From an uncultured Clostridia bacterium (GTDB lineage Bacteria; Bacillota; Clostridia; Christensenellales; Borkfalkiaceae): a DNA stretch of 64,000 nt. Shown here piece after piece: positions 58,385-64,000 of this stretch. The number at the start of each line of letters is the position of its first letter. Positions within the stretch are counted from its first letter, which is position 1. The DNA lies in contig CASDOP010000006.1 of the NCBI GenBank assembly GCA_949282385.1, positions 41,343 to 105,342 on the forward strand, read 5' to 3'. The notes below the pieces were generated by a model. It saw nothing but the letters and a program-made list of their open reading frames with translations. It made no database searches and was not told the DNA's origin. The position numbers and the translations under genes are program-made.

Positions 58385-58798
58385 TCAATACTCCTTTCCC
58401 CAATCCGAATAAATTTTTTCAAGCTCGATCTCCGTCTTGTCGTTCCCTCCTGGGGATTTAAAAAATAAAATTTTTGTGCCTTTGACCGATTTCTGATAAT
58501 ATTTCGTGAACGGTCTTATCACAAAAAAATCTCCCTGCCCGACCTTATATTCAGTTCCCGTTTCCAGGTCCAGATATTTGCTTTCGCCGCTAAGGACATA
58601 CTGATACTCGGTACAACGGGTATGATAATGCGGTTTTTCGCATTTATATTCTGTGTAGCAGGTCAACCCGACCTCTACGTCGTTATCCTGAATATTTTTT
58701 ACTTGCTGCGGCATGGCTAGATTGCCTGCAAGATACTGTCTGGTATTATTTTTGAACGCCTTCTCTATCTCATCGCTCCTAATAATTTCAAATGCCAA
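58385..58798 (-). CDS. Single-domain cupin protein
   Basis: A 137-residue protein with one cupin domain: EKPHYHTRCTEYQYVLSGES is motif 1 (H-x-H...E), and QGDFFVIRPFTKYY is motif 2, in which the usual His is Lys or Tyr. The start is TTG behind a GGGGGGAG box. Cupins of this kind bind small ligands or act as isomerases. Paired with the membrane-anchored PLD-like gene, it might sense or make a small molecule for it. The AT-rich composition resembles neighbouring accessory genes. Confidence 0.8.
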   Translation of the reverse strand: MAFEIIRSDEIEKAFKNNTRQYLAGNLAMPQQVKNIQDNDVEVGLTCYTEYKCEKPHYHTRCTEYQYVLSGESKYLDLETGTEYKVGQGDFFVIRPFTKYYQKSVKGTKILFFKSPGGNDKTEIELEKIYSDWGKEY

Positions 58799-58853
58799 AT
58801 TATCTCCCCCCTTCGAAACCGAATGTCTCTGTACAAATTATGTGCTTGTATTA

Positions 58854-58882
58854 CTTATATCACAACAAGTTAATGTTGTCAA
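58854..58882 (-). promoter_or_regulatory. Promoter of the cupin/PLD-like pair
   Basis: On the minus strand a perfect TTGACA (58877-58882) and TATAAG (58854-58859) are spaced by 17 bases. Confidence 0.75.
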
Positions 58883-58926
58883 CAACGCTTAATAATAGCT
58901 TATTTATACAAAATTTCGGTTACATA

Positions 58927-58955
58927 TTGATTTTGAAAATATCGTATGGTATAAT
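58927..58955 (+). promoter_or_regulatory. Promoter of the duplicated-domain lipoprotein gene
   Basis: TTGATT (58927-58932) and TATAAT (58950-58955) are spaced by 17 bases. Confidence 0.75.
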
Positions 58956-58983
58956 TGAATAAAATCTGAACAGGAGAGATTTT

Positions 58984-60303
58984 ATGAAAAAATTTTCAGC
59001 TTTATTGGTTGCACTTGCAGCCGTCTTGTCGATTAGCGCTTTTGCGGCATGCACGCCCAATTCGCAGATAAACGGCGACACCGACCCCGACGATATTAAA
59101 TCGGATAAGATAACCCAAGCCGAATGGACGCAGGCGTTTTCGGACAGTTCCTTTACGAATTATACCGCAAAGGGCGTAATGACGCAGTCGGACAACCCGC
59201 AGATTGTACAGCAATTTGTAATGAAATATGCAGAAAACGGCTCGACTACCTTAGTCGATATGACGGAACAGGAAGTCAACAATTCTGAGGTCGCCAATTC
59301 GTACAATACATTCTACGAAAAGACAGGCTCAACCATATACGCATATGAATATGAAGAAGGCAAGTGGGTTAAAAGCGAAATAAGTTATATTCCTTCCGAT
59401 GGATTTAACATTTACCGCAACTTATTAGCCGACGGATTTTCGCAACTCGAATACAGCGAAAAAGACAACGCCTATGTCGCGGAGCAATTCACCGCAGTGT
59501 CAGGCTCTTCCTACACCATGCAACTGACTTCCGTCAGCGTAAAATTTGCAAACAAGAAAATTGCGCATATTCAATTCGACATGCCAATTTATTCGGACAG
59601 CGAAGAAGGAACTGTTGCAACAGCTTCATCCATAACTGCGACCATTTCGATTTTGTTCTACGATTACGGAACTACACAGGTTACGCTGCCGAATGCTTCC
59701 GACAACGGCGGCAACGGTGAGGCGGCAAACACGATAACCGAAGCGCAGTGGCGCGAAGCGTTCAGCGAAGAGGCTTTAAAAAACTACACTCTGACGGGCG
59801 AACTGGAAGTTTCATATACCCCTTCAGGCTCTTCCGAACCCGTGATTTCAACCCAAACTATCATACAGCAGTTCGACATCACCGAAAATCACGACTATCG
59901 CTACCTTAAGCAGACGCAAACAAGCCCCATACAGATAGAATTGGAATACTATACCAGCAAAACGGACGGCGTTACAACCGTTTACACCAAAATGTCGGAC
60001 GGAACATGGGAAATTTCCACGCGCACGAGCGATCTCATCGGCGAAGGATTTACCATATTCGCCGACAGCTATGCGGACGCGCAGTACGACAGCGAAACCT
60101 CCACTTACATACTGAGAGATTTTTCGCCGAGCGGCTCGAGCGCAATGTTTGATTATGTATATCTACGCTTTGAAGGAAACAGGTGCGTTTACATGCAGCT
60201 TGTTGTAGACGGTCTGGTTGCCTCGGATACTACGGGCTCCGCGACCACCACATATTATATGACTTACGGAACAGCGCAGATAACTCTGCCGAGCGCAAAT
60301 TAA
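58984..60303 (+). CDS. Secreted lipoprotein with two repeated domains
   Basis: A 439-residue lipoprotein: signal segment, then lipobox AFAAC with Cys23. Two copies of one domain follow, each opening with similar text: ITQAEWTQAFSDSSFTNYTA near residue 43 and ITEAQWREAFSEEALKNYTL near residue 252. Each ends with a YGT/QVTLP- or QITLP-like strand. The shape suggests beta-rich domains similar to the LolA/LppX-type fold, but that is a guess. It has a GGAGAG box and its own promoter. No substrate or partner is evident. Confidence 0.78.
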   Translation: MKKFSALLVALAAVLSISAFAACTPNSQINGDTDPDDIKSDKITQAEWTQAFSDSSFTNYTAKGVMTQSDNPQIVQQFVMKYAENGSTTLVDMTEQEVNNSEVANSYNTFYEKTGSTIYAYEYEEGKWVKSEISYIPSDGFNIYRNLLADGFSQLEYSEKDNAYVAEQFTAVSGSSYTMQLTSVSVKFANKKIAHIQFDMPIYSDSEEGTVATASSITATISILFYDYGTTQVTLPNASDNGGNGEAANTITEAQWREAFSEEALKNYTLTGELEVSYTPSGSSEPVISTQTIIQQFDITENHDYRYLKQTQTSPIQIELEYYTSKTDGVTTVYTKMSDGTWEISTRTSDLIGEGFTIFADSYADAQYDSETSTYILRDFSPSGSSAMFDYVYLRFEGNRCVYMQLVVDGLVASDTTGSATTTYYMTYGTAQITLPSAN

Positions 60304-60310
60304 AATAGCT

Positions 60311-60346
60311 GCCGCCGCGCAGGGAAAACTGCGCGGCGGCTTCTTA
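60311..60346 (+). terminator. Terminator of the duplicated-domain lipoprotein gene
   Basis: A 12-base GC stem (60311-60322 with 60329-60340) is followed by TTCTTA. A second, bidirectional hairpin follows at 60367-60396. Confidence 0.75.
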
Positions 60347-60366
60347 TACCCTATACAAAAACTTAA

Positions 60367-60396
60367 GCCGTGCGGGATAAATCCCGCACGGCTTTT
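60367..60396. terminator. Bidirectional terminator between the lipoprotein and zinc-ribbon genes
   Basis: A stem of about 11 GC-rich pairs (60367-60378 with 60381-60392) is followed by TTTT on the plus strand and TTAAGTTTTTG on the minus strand. Confidence 0.78.
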
Positions 60397-60432
60397 CATT
60401 GAATTTTTACTTTTAAAAGCTATTCCGCGAGA

Positions 60433-61839
60433 TTATTCTTTGGAGGCAAATTTCTTGGACAAAACAACGTTTGTTATGCTTGCCGCAACAACGAACAACC
60501 CGAACAGCATGACGACGACGGGTACAGCGACGTCAATCTCGAACATTGATGTGAACGATGCGTAGGAAGCAGAAATTACGCAAGACAATATTCCGTACAA
60601 TACGGCAAATCCGCCCGTCAGAATAGTAAACACAAAGGTTTTCTTTGCTACGCCGCGTCCGAAAGAAGATATTATATCGGCAAGGGACAAAACAGCAAAC
60701 ACACAGAGCGCCACAACCGCCACGAGCGCAACCGCCGTGAGCGCGAGGCAGGTATTGTAGGTATTGACATAATTGGCAATGTCTGCGCCGCTGTCTATAG
60801 AATTGAAGAGCGAAACTATGCCCAAGGAAGCAGTTCCGTTAAGCGAGCCGACTTTGCAGAACGCAATGCCGCTGCCTATGGCGCCCAATGCGACGAATAC
60901 AAATACGGCGACAAGGGTCTGGCACACCGCACCCGAAACATATGCGCGAACGTTTCCGCCCATACCGCACCTTACCGCCTTTAACGCAACTGCCGCCACC
61001 ATAAACAGGGCGCAAAGCACAAGTCCGGCAATCGTAGCTCCGTTAGGCGCCATGCCGACGGATACTCCCATAGAGGACGCACCCTCAGCAAGACAGAGAT
61101 TGAACAACGCCGCGCTGCAGACATAGGCTATCACCGTTGCGGCTGCAGGAGCGATCATGCTCTTCTGCGTGCGCTTTTTAAGTATCAGAATAAAGCGTAC
61201 TATGGCGCAGATAAAGCATGCGAGCGTTGCCGCAAGCGACAGAGCAACCAGTACTGTACCGCAAACCGCGGCAAAGATGTTGTTGCTGCCGAGCAAGGTA
61301 TCCGTCTTATAGACATCTCCGAAAAAGAAAAATAAATTGTATCCGCCTATACCTGTGTTGGCAGAACCGCCGCTAGTAGAAACGGCATTGCCGATTACAA
61401 GCACAAATATCATTGCCAGCAGCGCAGCCGCCGACGCGCACGCGAAAGAGATTATGCCGAATATTCTTCCCAGTTCGGGCTTTATTTTTGAAGAGCATGA
61501 AGCATTATCTTCATCGCTCACCGCTGCGCACTCCGCCTTTTCAACGGGTTGTTCAAAAGCGGCATCGACAACTGCAGCCCTCTGCACGGGGCGCTCAACC
61601 GCGACCTCGGCAACGCCCGATTTTTTTGACGCCTGAACGGGAGCGCGTTCGATAACGCGTTCGCGCATTATGTACACGGGAGCATTCCTGTTGGCGCCGC
61701 AGTTTATGCAGAAGTCGCCGTCCGCAGGAGTTAATCTGCCGCAAAAACCGCACGCGCTCATGCCGTCGAACCTCTTTCCGCAATGCTTGCAGAATACTGC
61801 ATTCTGCGGATTTTCAGTACCACAATTTTTACATTGCAT
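60433..61839 (-). CDS. Double zinc-ribbon polytopic membrane protein
   Basis: A 468-residue protein. Two zinc ribbons open it: CKNCGTENPQNAVFCKHCGK (residues 3-22) and CGFCGRLTPADGDFCINCG. A charged linker of about 70 residues follows, then eight to ten membrane helices from about residue 128 on. Cytoplasmic zinc ribbons on bacterial membrane proteins are common in clostridia; their function is mostly unknown, perhaps protein docking. A AAGGAG box precedes the ATG, and the promoter is perfect consensus, so it is probably well expressed. Confidence 0.8.
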   Translation of the reverse strand: MQCKNCGTENPQNAVFCKHCGKRFDGMSACGFCGRLTPADGDFCINCGANRNAPVYIMRERVIERAPVQASKKSGVAEVAVERPVQRAAVVDAAFEQPVEKAECAAVSDEDNASCSSKIKPELGRIFGIISFACASAAALLAMIFVLVIGNAVSTSGGSANTGIGGYNLFFFFGDVYKTDTLLGSNNIFAAVCGTVLVALSLAATLACFICAIVRFILILKKRTQKSMIAPAAATVIAYVCSAALFNLCLAEGASSMGVSVGMAPNGATIAGLVLCALFMVAAVALKAVRCGMGGNVRAYVSGAVCQTLVAVFVFVALGAIGSGIAFCKVGSLNGTASLGIVSLFNSIDSGADIANYVNTYNTCLALTAVALVAVVALCVFAVLSLADIISSFGRGVAKKTFVFTILTGGFAVLYGILSCVISASYASFTSMFEIDVAVPVVVMLFGLFVVAASITNVVLSKKFASKE

Positions 61840-61874
61840 AGCTTTCTCTCCTTTTTGCTATTTTGATTGATCTC

Positions 61875-61903
61875 ATTATACTACAGAATTTATAAAATGT
61901 CAA
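61875..61903 (-). promoter_or_regulatory. Consensus promoter of the zinc-ribbon membrane protein gene
   Basis: On the minus strand a perfect TTGACA (61898-61903) and perfect TATAAT (61875-61880) are spaced by 17 bases. Confidence 0.82.
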
Positions 61904-62002
61904 AATAAATAATTTTTACCACTACAAAGTAAATGCGACGTCCCCGAACCTTATTATTTTTTGTTATTCTTTTGCTCGACAGATTTTTATCTGTATAAGT
62001 GT

Positions 62003-62220
62003 ATTGTCATAGTAGCGCGTTTGCAGGTAGTAGAGCTCTGTTTCTGTATCGTAGTACTAACCGCGATAACGGAAAGGATTGAGGACGCCTATGCCGCTTT
62101 CAATATCTGCGCCGCTGATATCTACTACCGCATGGTTGCCCCACGCATCGCACTTGTATTCTATCATTACTATGCCATTTTCGTCAAGGACAACGACTAT
62201 TTTGTTCTGTGCGTAATTTC
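62003..62220 (-). pseudogene. Orphan Rhs core fragment with an internal stop
   Basis: On the minus strand the frame reads IVVVLDENGIVMIEYK, then DAWGNHAVVD and IESGIGVLNPFRYRG, matching the Rhs core end of the gene at the right edge. A TAG then interrupts it, after which YYDTETELYYLQTRYYDN continues in the same frame, as in intact Rhs cores. The TAG replaces what is normally a tyrosine codon. At DNA level more than 20 bases near 62085-62110 are identical to the intact copy near 63595-63620. This is the remnant of an older Rhs end, left beyond the present immunity gene. Confidence 0.82.
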
Positions 62221-62252
62221 CTATATTTAATCTATTATTTATTTTTAATTTT

Positions 62253-62284
62253 AAAAAGGAACGGATTGATATCCGTTCCTTTTT
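62253..62284. terminator. Terminator after the putative Rhs immunity gene
   Basis: A 14-base stem including A5/T5 (62253-62266 with 62271-62284) can act in both directions. It separates the immunity gene from the Rhs remnant. Confidence 0.85.
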
Positions 62285-62310
62285 ATTACCTACATGCATA
62301 CTATTGATTG

Positions 62311-62883
62311 TTAGTTTTTAATTACAGTAAAAGGTATTCCCAAAATTTCGCATATTTTTTTTGCTTGATTGTAGGTTACGCTTTCGGCAAATTCTTGCAA
62401 GTTTTTATCGTCTTCCTCGGATAAAGAATTTTCTATTATTACGCCGCAAAACCTACGTACCTCAAACTCTTCCGCATGATAAAATCTAAAAAAGATTAAA
62501 TCTGTACATATGTCTCCGATAAATCCGCTTATAAATACCAGCAATTTTATAAAAGGGTTTACTTTTCTTATACATATAGAAACGATTTCTTCCTTTTTTA
62601 TATGAAATTGCACCTTTTTTCCATGAATTTTGATTACTTCTTCTGCTGTAACTATTAGCTTACCTTTATAACACAATCGCGCTACGATAGCTATTAAACT
62701 AACTGCTAAAAAGTATATAATAAAGCCAATACCGTACCATTTCCAATCTATATATATATCTGTAAACAAATCCAAAAAAAAATCAACTACACAAGGAATT
62801 AAATACAATATTAAAAAATCCGCCACCCATGCTATATAATTGTCTTTATATGGCTTTATTATTAATTTTGTAGGTTCTTTCAA
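62311..62883 (-). CDS. Putative Rhs immunity protein: membrane protein with PH-like domain
   Basis: A 190-residue AT-rich gene. The product has two N-terminal helices (about 17-37 and 50-70), then a segment GKLIVTAEEVIKIHGKKVQF typical of bacterial PH-like domains, a hydrophobic stretch near 108-128 and a charged C-terminus. The start is TTG at 62883 behind a GGGGGAA box, and it overlaps the Rhs stop as TTGA. A longer ATG start lies inside the Rhs gene without a site. Position after an Rhs toxin tip, coupling and shared low GC make it the expected immunity gene, although the family is not recognised. Confidence 0.7.
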   Translation of the reverse strand: MKEPTKLIIKPYKDNYIAWVADFLILYLIPCVVDFFLDLFTDIYIDWKWYGIGFIIYFLAVSLIAIVARLCYKGKLIVTAEEVIKIHGKKVQFHIKKEEIVSICIRKVNPFIKLLVFISGFIGDICTDLIFFRFYHAEEFEVRRFCGVIIENSLSEEDDKNLQEFAESVTYNQAKKICEILGIPFTVIKN

Positions 62884-64000
62884 AATAATTCCCCCTTTAT
62901 GGAATCCAATATAAAAGAAACGGGCCATATAAGCGCTGTTTTTATATATGTACGTTCCATTACAGTTTTAATGTTTTTAATCACGAATTTTACATTACCT
63001 TTTATTTTATTAAATACGCCTTTATAACCTTGAGGATTTTGCGGCCAATATCCTTCTACGCCCAAAGCCAATCCCATACCGAAATTCATTGCACTTTCGA
63101 TTGCTAAGAAGCCTCCGGATATTAATGCTTCATTCCATTTAAATTCTTCTCCGTTCAAATGAGTTTCTAAAGCATATATTCCTACTCCGGCCGCAAAAGA
63201 ACCAACCACTACCCCTGCCAATGCTGTTAAAGCAGTTGTTGCACTAATTGCTGTGCCAGCAACAAATGCAGCTGTACCTAATGCGCCGCCTAAACCAAAA
63301 GCCGCACCAGTTACCGCTCCCGTTAGAGCACCTATTAAAAATCCATTCAAAAAAGATTGACCATTTTGAATAGCTGAAATACCGCCAGATATACCTCCTG
63401 CTACTGCCCCTGCAATGATTGCCCCGATAAATATAAACCAAAAAAATGTACCGATCGGGTCGATATTCATCACGGGATTATTGCCGCAGTAAGCGTACAG
63501 GTTGAGACCGTTGATGGTTTCAGGGTCGGCGTATTCTATGCTGTCACGGGAGATAAAACGACCAACTTCGGGGCGATAACGGAAGGGGTTGAGAACGCCT
63601 ATGCCGCTTTCAATATCTTCGCCGTTTTCATCAACGATTACATGATTGCCCCATGCATCGTACTTATATTCTACCACCACATTGCCAGTACTGTCAAGGA
63701 TGGCTATAATATTCCCCTGTGCGTCGCGGCGGTAGAAGTTATCGTAGATAAATTCAAGTCCGTTGCTCTGCTTTAACAGGTTACCGTTACTATCGTAAGT
63801 GAAAGTAATATCGTTCTTGCGTATGCGCCTGCCCTGACCGTCGTAGGTAAACGTTGTATTGCCGTAACCCGTAAGGCGTTTGCCGTACTGCCATGTTATC
63901 TCATTGCCGCGATAAGTTGTGGGATTACCGAAGTCATTATACGCAATAGTTGTTCCGTTGTAGCTTACAAGTTTATCGCCGTCGTAATCGTAGCTGTAAT
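62880..64000 (-). CDS. Rhs/YD-repeat polymorphic toxin, C-terminal part (runs off window)
   Basis: The frame is open from the right edge, giving 373 residues. YD repeats come first (FTYDGQGRRIRKNDITFTYD, then RRDAQGNIIAILDSTGNVVV). The core ends with RPEVGRFISRDSIEYADP and NLYAYCGNNPVMNIDPIG, the point where Rhs toxins switch to variable tips. The segment GYYYDTETGLYYLQ expected between FRYR and PEVGRF is missing. After DPIG the DNA becomes AT-rich, and the tip (about 190 residues) has a long Gly/Ala hydrophobic stretch and a basic end (IKGNVKFVIKNIKTVM). No nuclease motif is visible; a membrane-acting toxin is possible. Confidence 0.88.
   Translation of the reverse strand, partial: YSYDYDGDKLVSYNGTTIAYNDFGNPTTYRGNEITWQYGKRLTGYGNTTFTYDGQGRRIRKNDITFTYDSNGNLLKQSNGLEFIYDNFYRRDAQGNIIAILDSTGNVVVEYKYDAWGNHVIVDENGEDIESGIGVLNPFRYRPEVGRFISRDSIEYADPETINGLNLYAYCGNNPVMNIDPIGTFFWFIFIGAIIAGAVAGGISGGISAIQNGQSFLNGFLIGALTGAVTGAAFGLGGALGTAAFVAGTAISATTALTALAGVVVGSFAAGVGIYALETHLNGEEFKWNEALISGGFLAIESAMNFGMGLALGVEGYWPQNPQGYKGVFNKIKGNVKFVIKNIKTVMERTYIKTALIWPVSFILDSIKGELF

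Noticed and set aside
1..64000. CRISPR arrays, transposases or phage genes
   Set aside because: No regularly spaced repeats, no DDE or phage structural motifs and no terminal inverted repeats were noticed.

Overview
The window looks like chromosomal DNA of an anaerobic, probably gut-dwelling member of the Bacillota, class Clostridia. Supporting signs are moderate GC content with AT-rich spacers, strong AGGAGG-type ribosome binding sites, TTGACA/TATAAT promoters, a Feo iron system with a DtxR-type regulator, and a Gram-positive style pectin-utilisation locus built on ABC transport rather than SusC/D. A Christensenellales-like lineage would fit, but that is inference. No phage, transposase or CRISPR array was recognised.

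Layout. (1) 1-10.4 kb, minus strand: the 5' end of threonine synthase, a small P-loop protein, an aminotransferase, a lipoprotein, the ferrous-iron operon feoA-feoA-feoB-Cys-rich peptide, then an rpmE, yqhQ-prmC fusion, prfA and DtxR-type regulator operon. Two palindromes upstream of feo are plausible operators for that regulator. (2) 10.5-15 kb, plus strand: a zinc-site-degenerate dehydrogenase, cardiolipin synthase, a HAD phosphatase, a YfcE phosphodiesterase and two tandem two-helix membrane peptides. (3) 15-42.5 kb: a pectin and uronate catabolic region. One long minus-strand operon (27.1 to 15.1 kb) carries two permeases, an 847-residue solute-binding lipoprotein, an MsmK-type ATPase, five membrane proteins of unknown function, polygalacturonase (GH28) and unsaturated rhamnogalacturonyl hydrolase (GH105). 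A pectinesterase is divergent from it. A second minus-strand block (38.1 to 28.4 kb) encodes kdgA, kdgK, a TIM-barrel protein, kduI, a second MsmK ATPase, uxaB, uxaA and uxaC, with kduD nearby on the plus strand. Together these demethylate and cleave pectin, import the products, and feed galacturonate and unsaturated uronates through 2-keto-3-deoxygluconate to pyruvate and glyceraldehyde-3-phosphate.

(4) 38.3-41.3 kb: a P-type cation ATPase behind what I read as a yybP-ykoY manganese riboswitch with a terminator, which suggests a Mn2+ exporter. (5) 42.7-53.2 kb: a polysaccharide deacetylase with two tandem MATE transporters, a divergent AraC regulator, a YitT protein, two paralogous four-helix proteins, mnmA, a DUF4250 peptide, pepT and tRNA-Arg(CCG). 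(6) 53.3-64 kb: accessory DNA with two xre/membrane-protein modules, MscS, a cupin plus membrane-anchored PLD-like pair, a duplicated-domain lipoprotein, a zinc-ribbon membrane protein, and an Rhs polymorphic-toxin locus with an AT-rich tip, a translationally coupled putative immunity gene and an orphan Rhs remnant.

The most notable points are the five unexplained membrane proteins threaded through the pectin ABC operon, the manganese riboswitch, a set of genes whose -10 boxes lie only 6-8 bases before the start codon (probable leaderless mRNAs, including a divergent pair sharing one palindromic -35), two xre modules of identical promoter design, and the Rhs tip.
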